A stretch of DNA of 64,000 nt from contig NZ_JABTEZ010000005.1 of NCBI RefSeq assembly GCF_015711605.1, positions 372,001-436,000 on the forward strand, given 5' to 3'. Positions 42,742-52,437 of this stretch are shown one piece after another (within the stretch, counting starts at the first letter, position 1; each line of letters starts with the position of its first letter). Source of the stretch: Planomonospora sp. ID67723 (lineage in GTDB: Bacteria > Actinomycetota > Actinomycetes > Streptosporangiales > Streptosporangiaceae). A program made the position numbers and the translations under genes. The notes under the pieces are model-generated. The model ran no database searches. It was given only the letters and a program-made list of their open reading frames with translations, and had not been told where the DNA came from.

Positions 42742-43380
42742 ATGAAGTCCCAACGCGCGGAGCTGGTGGCCGACGCCGCCATCACGCTGCTGGTCGAGCG
42801 CGGCATGCGCGGCCTGACCCACCGGGCGGTCGACGAGGCGGCGGGCCTGCCGCCCGGCTCGACGTCCAACCTTGCGCGCACCCGTGCGGCGCTGCTGGAG
42901 CTGGCCCTCGACAGGCTCACCCGGCTGGAGGCGGAGCAGTTCTCGTCCACCCTGGCCGAGTACGGCGGCACGGGCGACGGCGGGCCTGGGGGCGCCGGGG
43001 GGCCGGGGCTGGAGGCGCTGGTGGAGCTGACGGTGCAGAGCCTGTGGGCGCAGCTCACCGTCGGCCGCCGCCGTACGATCGCCCGCTACGAGCTGGCGCT
43101 GGAGGCCACCCGGCGGCCCGAACTCCGGGTGATCTACGACCGGGCGGGCGTGAGGTTCCGGGAGCCGGTGGTCGAGGTCCTCGCCGCCGCGGGCTCCGCC
43201 GACCCGGTACGGCACGGCCTCCAGATGGTGGCCTTCAGCGAGGGCGTGATGTTCGACGCCATCGTCGGGGCCGGCGCCGAGCCGACCCTCGACGACCTCC
43301 GCTGCGGTGTGCGGGAACTGCTGAGCGGGATGCTCCCGGGGGCCGGGGGCGGACGGGAGCGCGGCCCCGGCGTCCGGTGA
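42742..43380 (+). CDS. TetR/AcrR-family regulator
   Basis: A 212-residue repressor. The N-terminal helix-turn-helix reads ELVADAAITLLVERGMRGLTHRAV then GLPPGSTSNLARTRAALLE; the ligand domain follows from residue 50 and contains a Gly-rich insert around residue 75. The start lies 8 bases after the last of three operators and has no ribosome binding site, which suggests a leaderless or very short transcript. It almost certainly represses itself and the divergent flavin monooxygenase gene. Confidence 0.85.
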   Translation: MKSQRAELVADAAITLLVERGMRGLTHRAVDEAAGLPPGSTSNLARTRAALLELALDRLTRLEAEQFSSTLAEYGGTGDGGPGGAGGPGLEALVELTVQSLWAQLTVGRRRTIARYELALEATRRPELRVIYDRAGVRFREPVVEVLAAAGSADPVRHGLQMVAFSEGVMFDAIVGAGAEPTLDDLRCGVRELLSGMLPGAGGGRERGPGVR

Positions 43381-43410
43381 CCGGGGGACCGCGATCCCGG
43401 GGCGGGCGCG

Positions 43411-44022
43411 TCAGACGGACATCGGGACCGTCCCCTCGGCGAGGCGGGCGGCCAGCCGGGCGCGGTGGGCCGGCCACTCCTCGTCCAGGACGCTGAAGTA
43501 GACCGTGTCGCGCCAGGTGCCGTCGGGGCGGCGGCGGTGGCGGCGCAGGGTGCCCTCGTAGGTGCAGCCGATGCGCCGGATGGCCGCCTGGGAGCGGGTG
43601 TTGAGGTGGTCGGTCTTCAACTGGACCCGGTTGAAGCCGAGCGCGCCGATGGCGTGGTCGATCAGCAGGATCTTGCACTCGGTGTTCACGGCGGTGCGCC
43701 AGACGGCCCTGCCGTACCAGGTCCAGCCGATCTCGACGCTGTCGTCGAAGCCGGGTACGTCGATGTAGGTCGTCCAGCCGACCGCCCGCCCGGTCCGCCT
43801 GAGGACCACCGCGAACGGGACGTGCCGGTCGTCCTCGATCAGGTGGTGCGCGATCGAGGCCAGCGCGGCCTCGGTCTCCGGCACCGGGACGCCGAGCCAG
43901 CGCCACACCTCCTCGTCGCCGCCCCCGGCCAGGAACAGGTCGGGCAGGTGGCCGGGGGTCAGAGGCTCCAGCCGTACGGTGTCGCCTTCGAAGGTGGTGG
44001 GAGAGGGCATGTTCGCGGTCAT
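43411..44022 (-). CDS. GNAT-family N-acetyltransferase
   Basis: A 203-residue acetyltransferase of the RimJ/RimL (Acetyltransf_3) type. VRLEPLTPGHLPDLFL opens the fold; VEIGWTWYGRAVWRTAVN near residue 98 holds the strand-4 region that frames acetyl-CoA, and FNRVQLKTDHLNTRSQAAIRR near residue 130 the conserved motif B. The substrate is not predictable; relatives modify protein N-termini or small amines. The start could also be four codons downstream. Confidence 0.85.
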   Translation of the reverse strand: MTANMPSPTTFEGDTVRLEPLTPGHLPDLFLAGGGDEEVWRWLGVPVPETEAALASIAHHLIEDDRHVPFAVVLRRTGRAVGWTTYIDVPGFDDSVEIGWTWYGRAVWRTAVNTECKILLIDHAIGALGFNRVQLKTDHLNTRSQAAIRRIGCTYEGTLRRHRRRPDGTWRDTVYFSVLDEEWPAHRARLAARLAEGTVPMSV

Positions 44023-44188
44023 GGGACGAGGTTAGGGTGGCGGTGGGCCGCGGGGCAGGGCCACTTGTGCCCTGTTTCCGGCGACCAGCCGGGCGCCGCT
44101 CCCCGGTTCCGGCGGCACGCCGTCCCCGCTGCGGGCGCGGGACCACTGCACCGCGGGGGTCCGGGAACCGTACCGCTGTCGACAGACA

Positions 44189-44204
44189 TACCGTCCGGTC
44201 GGTA
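44189..44204. promoter_or_regulatory. TetR operator TACCGTCCGGTCGGTA upstream of the acyl-CoA dehydrogenase operon
   Basis: A near-palindrome with perfect five-base outer arms (TACCG/CGGTA), about 30 bases before the first dehydrogenase start. Together with the preceding base it matches the palindrome beside the TetR gene at 49420-50013 (ATACCGACTGGTCGGT) at 14 of 16 positions, implying one repressor for both. Confidence 0.6.
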
Positions 44205-44232
44205 CGCTCCGGGGGAGACGTGAGGAGGGCCC

Positions 44233-45443
<1,211 letters not shown>

Positions 45444-45447
<4 letters not shown>

Positions 45448-46610
45448 CGGGCGACGACGTCGCGTCCCTGGCCAGGGAGTTCCTGGCCTCACACGATCCG
45501 GGCGACCGGCAGGCGTTCCTGCGGGCCCGCTTCGACGCCGGGCTGGCGTGGGTGCACTTCCCCGAAGGGCTGGGCGGCCTCGGGGCGCCCCGCGAGCTGC
45601 AGCAGGTCGTCGAGCGCGAGCTCGCCGGGACGCCGCAGCTCGACACCGGGGTCCAGGGGATCGGTCTGGGCATGGCGGCCCCGACGATCCTGGCGTTCGG
45701 CACCGAGGAGCAGAAGAAGCGCTTCCTGCGCCCGCTCTGGACGGGCGAGGAGATCTGGTGCCAGCTCTTCAGCGAGCCCGGCGCCGGCTCCGACCTGGCG
45801 ACTCTCGCCACCCGGGCGGTCCGCGACGGCGACGAGTGGGTCGTGGACGGGCAGAAGGTGTGGACTTCCGGCGCCCACCACGCCCGGTGGGCGATCCTGG
45901 TGGCCAGGACCGACGTGGACGTGCCCAAGCACCGCGGGCTGACCTACTTCGTGTGCGACATGCACGCGCCGGGTGTCGAGGTCCGGCCGCTGCGGCAGAT
46001 CACCGGTGAGGCCGAGTTCAACGAGGTCTTCCTGACCGGGGTGCGGCTCGGTGACGACCTGCGGCTCGGCGAGGTCGGCGACGGCTGGCGGGTCGCGCAG
46101 ATGACGCTGATGAACGAGCGGGTCGCCATCGGCGGGGCCCCGGTACGGCGCGGCGGCGGCATGGTCGGGCTGGTGACGGAGACCTGGCGTTCCCGGCCCG
46201 AACTGCGCACCCACGACCTGCACCAGCGGCTGCTGCGGCTCTGGGTGGAGTCGGAGGTGACCCGGCTGGCCGGCCAGCGCCTGCGCGAGCAGCTCTCGGC
46301 CGGGCAGCCGGGACCGGAGGGGTCGGGCATGAAGCTCTCCTTCGCCTCGCTCAACCAGGCGCTGTCCGGGCTGGACGTGGAACTGCGCGGTGAGGAGGGG
46401 CTGGAGTACGACGACTGGTCGTTCCGCCGCTCCGACAGCGTGGACTTCTTCGGCCGCGGTGCCGGATACCGCTACCTGCGGGCCAAGGGGAACTCGATCG
46501 AGGGCGGCACCTCGGAGATCCTGCGCAACATCGTCGCCGAGCGCGTGCTCGGCCTGCCGTCCGAGCCCCGCGTCGACAAGGACGTGCCCTGGAAGGACCT
46601 GCCGCGATGA
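45444..46610 (+). CDS. Acyl-CoA dehydrogenase (FadE-type, probable partner subunit)
   Basis: A 388-residue member of the family. QLFSEPGAGSDLATLATRA (near residue 110) and VDGQKVWTSGAHHARW are canonical; the C-terminal region contains LRAKGNSIEGGTSEILRNIVAERVLGLP. The Glu that normally serves as catalytic base in the GxxxxxEYP-type helix is not evident at the expected place, while the next dehydrogenase gene has it (TWEHP). In mycobacteria such unlike FadE pairs form alpha2beta2 complexes for steroid side-chain CoA esters. A similar pairing here is inference. Confidence 0.88.
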
Positions 46611-46615
46611 CATGC

Positions 46616-46789
46616 AGCGAACGCGACGCAGTGAGCGGAGTGGGGCGCGAGGGACGAGTGCCGCGCGCAGCGAATGAGGATGCGGTGAGCGACCGATGAC
46701 GCGGAGCGAACGCGACGCAGTGAGCGGAGTGGGGCGCGAGGGACGAGTGCCGCGCGCAGCGAATGAGGATGCGGTGAGCGACCGATGAC
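46616..46789. repeat. Tandem duplication, 85-bp identical copies with 89-bp period
   Basis: Copies at 46616-46700 and 46705-46789 are identical over 85 bases and separated by GCGG. Each ends GAGCGACCGATGAC, so each copy carries its own ATGA; the last one supplies the start codon of the next dehydrogenase gene at 46785. A TGAGGA in each copy, about 20 bases before that ATG, may serve as a ribosome binding site. No transposase or terminal inverted repeats were seen, so it resembles a small interspersed element rather than an insertion sequence. Confidence 0.85.
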
Positions 46790-47858
46790 ACTGCTTTATA
46801 CCGAGGTGGAGGAGGAGCTCCGGGCCTCCGTGCGGGACCTGCTCGCCGACCGGTGCGCGCCGGACGCCGTGCTGAAGCGGGCCGAGTCGGCCGCGCCGTA
46901 CGACCTGGAGCTGTGGAAGACGCTGGCCCACCAGATCGGGGTGGCGGGGCTGCTCGTGCCGGAGGAGTACGGCGGGGCGGGGGCGACGGCGCGCGAGGCC
47001 GCGGTGGTGCTGGAGGAGCTGGGGCGCGCGGTCGCGCCGGTGCCCTTCCTGACCAGTGCGGTGCTGGCCACGAAGGCGCTGTTGGTGGCCGGGGAGGAAG
47101 ACCTGCTCCAGGAGCTCGCCGCCGGTGACGTCACGGCGGCGCTGGTGGTCCCGCTGGCCGCCTCGCCGTACCGGCCGCTGCCGGAGACGGTCGCTGTCGG
47201 CGCGGACGGCACGCTGAGCGGCGAGGTGCGCGCGGTGGCGGGCGCGGAGATCGCCGACGTGCTGCTCGTGCCGGTCGGTTCGGCGCTCTACCGGGTGGCG
47301 GCCGAGCACGCCCGCGTCGAGGTCGTGCCCTCACTGGACCTGACCCGGCCGATCGCGACGGTGGGCTTCGACGGCGCCCCCGGAAAGGTGATCGGCCACT
47401 TCGAGAGGGAGCGGGTGCTCTCGTTCGGGGCCGGGCTGCTCGCTTCCGAGCAGCTCGGGGTGGGGCAGTGGTGCCTGGACACGACGCTGGCCTACATCAA
47501 GGAGCGTCACCAGTTCGCCCGCCCGGTCGGCTCCTTCCAGGCGATCAAGCATCGGATGGCCGACCTCTGGCTGGACGTGGTGCGCGCCCGCGCCGCGGCC
47601 CGCAACGCCGCCGACCTGCTGGCGGCCGGGTCGGAGGATGCCGGGCTGGCGGCCGCGGTGGCCGCCTCGTGGTGCTCGGAGGTGGCGCTGCACGTCGCCG
47701 AGGAGGGCGTGCAGCTGCACGGGGGCATCGGCATGACGTGGGAGCACCCGGTGCACCTGTATCTCAAGCGGGCCAAGGCGTCGGAGATCGCGCTGGGCAC
47801 GCCGGGCGCGCACCGCGAGGCCGTGGCGGCGCTGGCGGACCTGCCCGGCCCGGTCTGA
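46785..47858 (+). CDS. Acyl-CoA dehydrogenase (catalytic-type subunit)
   Basis: A 357-residue member. The N-terminal helical domain has GLLVPEEYGGAGATAREAAVVLEELGRAVAP-type text, the FAD-contact segment is RHQFARPVGSFQAIKHRMAD near residue 243, and the C-terminus has LHGGIGMTWEHPVHLYLKRAK with the probable catalytic Glu near residue 323. The substrate class is unknown. It is separated from the preceding partner gene by the 89-bp tandem duplication, which places its own ATG. A double terminator follows. Confidence 0.88.
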   Translation: MTLLYTEVEEELRASVRDLLADRCAPDAVLKRAESAAPYDLELWKTLAHQIGVAGLLVPEEYGGAGATAREAAVVLEELGRAVAPVPFLTSAVLATKALLVAGEEDLLQELAAGDVTAALVVPLAASPYRPLPETVAVGADGTLSGEVRAVAGAEIADVLLVPVGSALYRVAAEHARVEVVPSLDLTRPIATVGFDGAPGKVIGHFERERVLSFGAGLLASEQLGVGQWCLDTTLAYIKERHQFARPVGSFQAIKHRMADLWLDVVRARAAARNAADLLAAGSEDAGLAAAVAASWCSEVALHVAEEGVQLHGGIGMTWEHPVHLYLKRAKASEIALGTPGAHREAVAALADLPGPV

Positions 47859-47868
47859 TCACGGGGTG

Positions 47869-47896
47869 AGCCGCACGCCCGGCCGGGCGTGCGGCT
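47869..47896. terminator. First hairpin of a double terminator
   Basis: A perfect 28-base palindrome with 14-base arms AGCCGCACGCCCGG and CCGGGCGTGCGGCT, 10 bases after the dehydrogenase stop. Confidence 0.7.
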
Positions 47897-47903
47897 GCCG
47901 GAC

Positions 47904-47939
47904 CTGACGGCCCCGGGGGCATGCCCCCGGGGCCGTCAG
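47904..47939. terminator. Second hairpin, shared by convergent genes
   Basis: Seventeen-base arms CTGACGGCCCCGGGGGC and GCCCCCGGGGCCGTCAG around AT, followed on the plus strand by TCTTTCC. The stop codon of the convergent TetR gene lies inside its right arm. Confidence 0.8.
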
Positions 47940-48529
47940 TCTTTCCCGGGGCCGAGACCGCGCAGCACGGTGTCGACGACGCGGGTGGCGAGCTCGTCGA
48001 TGCCGGCGTCGGGGTCGGGGCCCGTGCCGGTGAACGATCCGTGGGCGGCCTCGGTCAGGACGGCGAAGTAGACCCGGCGCGCCCAGAGCAGATCGACGTC
48101 GGGGCGGATGACCCCCTCCTGCTGGGCGCGGCCGATGACGAGGTCGGACTTGGCGGTGACCTCCGCCTCGATCCGGGCGGCCTCGCCGGTGAGCGGGCCG
48201 TGCTGGGCGAGCGCGAACCGCCAGCCGGACTTGACCCGGAGCACGTTCGCGGTCGCCTGGTACATCGCGACCCGCGGAGGCGCGGTGGCGGGCCGGGCGG
48301 CGTCCACCGCCTCGGCGATCTCCTTCCACGCGGCCACCGCCATGATGTCGATCAGCGCCTCACGGCTGGCGAACCGCCGGTGGATGGTGGTCCTGGCGAC
48401 CCCGGCGGCCTCGGCGATCTGCTCCATGGTCGCGGCCGGATTCTCGCTGAGCACCCGTTCGGCTGCTTCCATGATCGTTTTTATGCTGCGTTCGGCGTCC
48501 GCGCGCAGCTTGCGGCCTGTCGTGTTCAT
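47936..48529 (-). CDS. TetR/AcrR-family regulator
   Basis: A 197-residue repressor with a clear helix-turn-helix: IMEAAERVLSENPAATMEQIAEAAGVARTTIHRRF-type text spans residues 18-52 (motif GVARTTIHRRFASREAL). It diverges from the short-chain dehydrogenase gene, and a perfect palindrome (48570-48585) lies between the two starts, overlapping the -35 region of the dehydrogenase promoter. Autoregulation and control of the dehydrogenase are inferred. Its stop lies in the shared terminator. Confidence 0.85.
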   Translation of the reverse strand: MNTTGRKLRADAERSIKTIMEAAERVLSENPAATMEQIAEAAGVARTTIHRRFASREALIDIMAVAAWKEIAEAVDAARPATAPPRVAMYQATANVLRVKSGWRFALAQHGPLTGEAARIEAEVTAKSDLVIGRAQQEGVIRPDVDLLWARRVYFAVLTEAAHGSFTGTGPDPDAGIDELATRVVDTVLRGLGPGKD

Positions 48530-48569
48530 GACCAGACGCTACACCGTCGATCCCGTTCGCAGGACAACC

Positions 48570-48585
48570 GCAACATTCATGTTGC
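48570..48585. promoter_or_regulatory. TetR-type operator GCAACAT-TC-ATGTTGC
   Basis: A perfect inverted repeat with seven-base arms between divergent TetR and SDR genes. Its right end overlaps the candidate -35 hexamer (48582-48587) of the SDR promoter. Confidence 0.65.
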
Positions 48586-48609
48586 AGATAAGGAATTAGC
48601 TGCTACCTT
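48582..48609 (+). promoter_or_regulatory. Candidate promoter of the SDR gene
   Basis: TTGCAG (48582-48587) and TACCTT (48604-48609) are spaced by 16 bases. The -35 overlaps the palindrome, consistent with repression by the divergent TetR protein. Confidence 0.45.
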
Positions 48610-48644
48610 TGAGACGCAGCAGAAGGAACGGACAGGAGATTGAC

Positions 48645-49451
48645 ATGATCGGAACCGCCCTCGTCACCGGTGCCTCCTCCGGCATCGGCATGGAGTTCGC
48701 CCGCCAGCTCGCCGGGCGCGGGCACGACGTGGTGCTCGTCGCCCGCTCCGCCGACCGGCTGGAGCGGCTCGCCGGAGAGTTGCGGGACGCGCACGGCGTG
48801 CGGGCCGAGGTGGTCGTCCAGGACCTGTCGGCGCCGGATGCGGCCTCGGCGGTGGCGGAGGAGCTGGCCGCCCGCGGGCTGAGCGTGGACCTGCTGGTCA
48901 ACAACGCCGGGTTCGGCACGGTCGGCCGCTTCGAGGAGATCCCCGGAGAGCGGGAGCACGACCAGCTGATGGTCAACGTCGTCTCGCTGGTGGGCCTGAC
49001 GCACGCGCTCGTGCCGGGCATGCTCGCCCGGGGGCGCGGCGCGGTCGTGAACGTGGGCTCGGTCGCCGGCTTCCAGCCCTCGCCGTTCTTCGCGACCTAC
49101 GGCGCGTCCAAGTCGTTCGTGCTCAACTTCAGCCTGGCGCTCTGGAGCGAGCTGCGCGGGCGCGGGGTGAAGGTGCTCGCCGTCATGCCCGGACCGGTCG
49201 AGACCCCGTTCTTCGACGTGATCGGGACGCGCCGGGCCGCGATCGGGGCGCGGATGAACACCCCGGAGCGGGTCGTGCGCAGCACGTTGCGCGCCCTCGA
49301 CCGGGATCGCGGCTACGTGGTGCCGGGGCTGGGCAACATCGGCCTGGCCCACCTGATGCCCCGGCGACCGCGCAGGCTCATCGCCCTGATCGGGCGGATG
49401 GTCACCCGGAAGGTGGTGGCTACGCCTCCTTCTCCGGCCGCAGCGATGTGA
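48645..49451 (+). CDS. Short-chain dehydrogenase/reductase
   Basis: A 268-residue classical SDR. The Rossmann motif is TGASSGIGMEFA (residues 8-19), LVNNAGFG near residue 85 is intact, and the catalytic Ser (NVGSVAG), Tyr and Lys (YGASKSF) are present near 136-156. Cofactor choice is probably NADP(H) given the VARSADRLERL text after strand 2. The ATG at 48645 is preceded by CAGGAG; an upstream start is not needed. The end overlaps the convergent TetR gene by 32 bases. Confidence 0.9.
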   Translation: MIGTALVTGASSGIGMEFARQLAGRGHDVVLVARSADRLERLAGELRDAHGVRAEVVVQDLSAPDAASAVAEELAARGLSVDLLVNNAGFGTVGRFEEIPGEREHDQLMVNVVSLVGLTHALVPGMLARGRGAVVNVGSVAGFQPSPFFATYGASKSFVLNFSLALWSELRGRGVKVLAVMPGPVETPFFDVIGTRRAAIGARMNTPERVVRSTLRALDRDRGYVVPGLGNIGLAHLMPRRPRRLIALIGRMVTRKVVATPPSPAAAM

Positions 49452-50013
49452 GCAGCAGGTCGGCGAAGTGGGCGCCCAGCTCGGCGCCGGAGAGCGGCCC
49501 CTCCGGGCTGTACCAGGTGCCGAGGTGGTGCACCGAGCCGAAGAAGAAGTCGACCACGATGTCGGCGGGCACGTCGGTGCGGAAGACGCCCTCGCGCTGG
49601 CCCTCGGTGACCAGGTCCCGGAAGCGCTCGTGATAGATGCGGCGCTCGGCGCGGACGCTCTTGCGGGTGTCGGGCGCGAGCAGGTGCATCGAGCGGAAGA
49701 AGATCTTGGAGTCGTCGAGGTTCTCGACCGTGGTCCGCACGACGTCGGCGGCGGCCCCGTGCAGACGCTCGGTCACCGGCCCCGGGCTGTCGGCGAACTG
49801 GTTGAGCCGCTCGGTCTGCAGGCGCAGGACCCGGCCGTAGATCTCGTGGAGGAGATCGTCCTTGGAGTCGAAATAGTGGTACATGGCGCCCTTGGTGACG
49901 CCCGCGGCGGCTACGATCTCCTGCACCGAGGTGCTCTCGAAACCCCGCTCGGCGAACAGGCGGGTCGCCTCGCCGAGCAGGCGCTGCCGTACCGGCTCCT
50001 GGTCCTGGGCCAT
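49420..50013 (-). CDS. TetR/AcrR-family regulator, probable repressor of the acyl-CoA dehydrogenase operon
   Basis: A 197-residue repressor. The helix-turn-helix reads ATRLFAERGFESTSVQEI then GVTKGAMYHYFDSKDDLLHE (residues 17-60), typical of regulators of acyl-CoA metabolism. ATG at 50013 follows GAGGGGGGAAGC; an in-frame ATG nine codons upstream is possible. The palindrome ACCGACTGGTCGGT lies about 32 bases upstream, and a close copy precedes the dehydrogenase operon at 44233, so it probably represses both and is relieved by an acyl-CoA. This is inference from the shared sites. Confidence 0.85.
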   Translation of the reverse strand: MAQDQEPVRQRLLGEATRLFAERGFESTSVQEIVAAAGVTKGAMYHYFDSKDDLLHEIYGRVLRLQTERLNQFADSPGPVTERLHGAAADVVRTTVENLDDSKIFFRSMHLLAPDTRKSVRAERRIYHERFRDLVTEGQREGVFRTDVPADIVVDFFFGSVHHLGTWYSPEGPLSGAELGAHFADLLLTSLRPEKEA

Positions 50014-50044
50014 CGCTTCCCCCCTCGTGTGGTGAGGCAAGCAT

Positions 50045-50058
50045 ACCGACTGGTCGGT
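50045..50058. promoter_or_regulatory. TetR operator ACCGAC-TG-GTCGGT
   Basis: A perfect inverted repeat with six-base arms upstream of the TetR gene ending at 49420. With the two bases before it, the site matches the one at 44189-44204 at 14 of 16 positions. Confidence 0.65.
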
Positions 50059-50196
50059 CAGATTATTCAGCCTGACGGAGGCGTGTTATTTCCGTCACTT
50101 TTCCATCCTGGAGCCCCCGATTGGGTATGTGATGGCTGAGGATCTCCAGCGTCGCAGATTCGTCTCCCTCCCATCGTCGAGCCTCGGGGGTTCGCT

Positions 50197-50973
50197 GTGC
50201 CTGGCGGATCGATCTACGTGCCGCAGACCGACCAGCTCCACGGGTTGTCGCCGCAGGTGATGTACGAGCAGTTCTGGCACAAGGAGGCCAAGGAGCGCTG
50301 GAAGATGCGCGGCCTCAAGGCGGCGGCCGGCGTGGCCGTGGGCGTCGCGCTGGGTTACCGGTTCGGGCTGTCCCCCGTGCTGGCCGGGATCGTGCTCGGG
50401 CTGCTGGTCGGCGTCGCCGACGCGGTCGTCGCCTGGTGGTCCTACGAGTCCACCGCGGTCTGGCGGGGCAGGCGCCGCGGCGAGACGATCACCGCCAAGC
50501 GGCTGCGGCGCAGGCTCGGCAGGCGCGGCTACCGGATCCTCGGCGGCCGGGCCGTCCCCGGCCAGGCCTCGGTCGACCACCTGGTCATCGGCCCCGGTGG
50601 CGTCTGGATCGTGGACAACGAGTCGTGGAGCCCCGACACGGAGATCGCCACGTACGGCGAGCGGCTGTTCCTGGGGGAGAAGTACGGTTCGAAGGAGGCC
50701 GCGGCGCTCGTCGGGGTCGCCGGCGCGCTGGCCGAGGTGCTCGGGCGGGAGTCGGGGATCCCCGTGGTGATCGAGCCGCTGGTCGCCGTGCACTGCGGCA
50801 AGCTCGTGCACGGCACGGACCGGCGGCGCACGGTCACCGCCGAGGGGGTGACCCTGATGCGGCCCCGCCACCTCGCCTCCTGGATCCTGGGCGCCCCGAA
50901 CCAGGAGCTCGACGACAGCCAGGTGGAGGCGCTCGCCCGCACGGCGGCACGCGTGCTGCGCCGGATGCGCTGA
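50197..50973 (+). CDS. NERD-domain membrane protein
   Basis: A 258-residue protein. Two hydrophobic segments (about residues 40-57 and 60-82) are followed by a nuclease-related (NERD) domain (about 105-210) with VDHLVIGPGGVWIVDNESWS, the family's conserved strand-turn-strand, where the usual catalytic Asp/Glu-x-Lys arrangement appears as DNESW without a clear Lys, so nuclease activity is uncertain. The start is a GTG without a strong ribosome binding site. Function and substrate are unknown. It is convergent with the MoxR/VWA operon. Confidence 0.75.
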   Translation: MPGGSIYVPQTDQLHGLSPQVMYEQFWHKEAKERWKMRGLKAAAGVAVGVALGYRFGLSPVLAGIVLGLLVGVADAVVAWWSYESTAVWRGRRRGETITAKRLRRRLGRRGYRILGGRAVPGQASVDHLVIGPGGVWIVDNESWSPDTEIATYGERLFLGEKYGSKEAAALVGVAGALAEVLGRESGIPVVIEPLVAVHCGKLVHGTDRRRTVTAEGVTLMRPRHLASWILGAPNQELDDSQVEALARTAARVLRRMR

Positions 50974-50993
50974 GCGCGTCCGGCGCGGCCCGG

Positions 50994-52409
50994 TCAGGCG
51001 AGGTCTTCGATGAAGGCCGCGAGCTGGGCGACGTTCCGGCACTCGTACATCGGCACGACCGAGCCGTAGGCCGTCGCCACCGAGTCGCCGCTGTCCCACT
51101 GGTTCACCGGCTCCGGGTTGAGCCAGTAGGAGTGCCGGGCCTGCCGGCTCAGCCGCTTCAGCGTCTCCAGCGCGGGGGGCTGGTAGTTGGAGCGGGCGTC
51201 GCCGAGGATCAGCAGCGAGGTCTTCGGGCCGACGGCGTCGCCGTACCGCTCGGCGAACCGCTCGAACGCGTGACCGTAGTTGGTCCGGCCGAACCGCACC
51301 ATGTCGGCCTCCTTCGTCAGCCGGGTCATCGCCTCTGCCACGTCGGCGCCGGGGACGAAGAAACGGGTGATCTCATCCACGGTGTCCACGAAGCCGAATG
51401 CGCGGACCTTGGTGAACTGCTCGCGCAGCGCGTAGGTCAGCAGGAGCGTGAAGTGGGCGAAGGAGGCGACCGAGTCGCTGGTGTCGCACAGCACGACCAG
51501 CTCGGGCTTGTGCGGGCGGCGCGGCTTGAGATAGGTGGTGAGCGGGACGCCGCCGGTGGACAGCGAGGCCCGCACGGTGCGCCGGAAGTCCAGGCGGCCC
51601 CGGTGGCCGAGCCGGTGTTTGACGGTCAGCCGGGCGGCCAGGCGGCGGGCGAGCGGGTGGACCTCCCGGCGCAGCCTGGCCAGGTCGGCCCGGGTGACGC
51701 GGAGGAAGTCGAGCTGCTCCAGCGGGGGACGCACGGCCGAGCGCGCGATCCGCTCGATCCCGGACTCCTCGGCGATGCGCCGCCGGACGTCGGTGGAGAC
51801 GGCCTCCTCGAACCGCCTGATGTTGCGGTCGATCCGCTGCCGGGCGACCTTCTCCGCCATGCCGCCGCGCTCCTGCCCGGCGAGGATCTCGGCGAGCAGG
51901 CGGGCCATGAGCGTCTCGGGGGACAGGGCCCGCATGACCGGGAAGGAGAACCAGTTCTGCCTGCCCGGCCCGGCGGGCTGGCGGCCGAACCGCTCGACCA
52001 TCGCGCGGGCGAAGGCGTTCATCTCTCCCGTGGCGTCCCCGGCGCCCGCCAGCAGCTCCGCCAGCCGGTCGCGCAGCTCGGGGAGCTCGGCGGCCTGCGG
52101 GTCGGGGAGCCCGGGGCCGGAGTCGGGGCGGGAGCCGTACAGGCCCGTGGTGGAGGCGGGGAACCACAGGTCGAAGAGGGTGTCGAAGCCCGGCCGGTGC
52201 GAGGGCCGCTTGACCAGCGTGGCCGCGTAGGCGGCGCGCAGCGACTCCCGCTCGGCCAGGTCGATCACCTCCAGCGCCCGCGCCGCGTCCAGCCCCTCCG
52301 CCAGCGAGACGGGCAGTCCCGCCTCGCGCAGCGCGTGCACGAAACCGACGTGCCGGTCCAGCAGGCGGGCGCCGCCGGTGGCGCCCGCGGGGGTGCCCCG
52401 CTCGCTCAC
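50994..52409 (-). CDS. VWA-domain (CoxE-like) protein
   Basis: A 471-residue protein. The C-terminal von Willebrand A domain has the MIDAS motif VVLCDTSDSVASF (D-x-S-x-S form with Thr inserted, near residue 315), the distal Thr in FGRTNYGH and Asp in LLILGDARSN. Residues 1-300 are helical. It lies 28 bases downstream of the MoxR ATPase gene and forms the usual MoxR/VWA pair that loads metals or remodels complexes. The GTG start at 52409 follows GGAGGGGGG. No client enzyme is adjacent. Confidence 0.88.
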   Translation of the reverse strand: MSERGTPAGATGGARLLDRHVGFVHALREAGLPVSLAEGLDAARALEVIDLAERESLRAAYAATLVKRPSHRPGFDTLFDLWFPASTTGLYGSRPDSGPGLPDPQAAELPELRDRLAELLAGAGDATGEMNAFARAMVERFGRQPAGPGRQNWFSFPVMRALSPETLMARLLAEILAGQERGGMAEKVARQRIDRNIRRFEEAVSTDVRRRIAEESGIERIARSAVRPPLEQLDFLRVTRADLARLRREVHPLARRLAARLTVKHRLGHRGRLDFRRTVRASLSTGGVPLTTYLKPRRPHKPELVVLCDTSDSVASFAHFTLLLTYALREQFTKVRAFGFVDTVDEITRFFVPGADVAEAMTRLTKEADMVRFGRTNYGHAFERFAERYGDAVGPKTSLLILGDARSNYQPPALETLKRLSRQARHSYWLNPEPVNQWDSGDSVATAYGSVVPMYECRNVAQLAAFIEDLA

Positions 52410-52437
52410 GCCGTCCCCCCTCCGGCCTCCGGGCCGC

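Noticed and set aside
46616-46789. Insertion sequence
   Set aside because: No transposase frame or terminal inverted repeats; only a duplicated 89-bp unit.
47859-48329. Open frame antisense-shifted over the TetR gene and terminator
   Set aside because: Arg-rich frame shadow passing through two perfect terminator hairpins.
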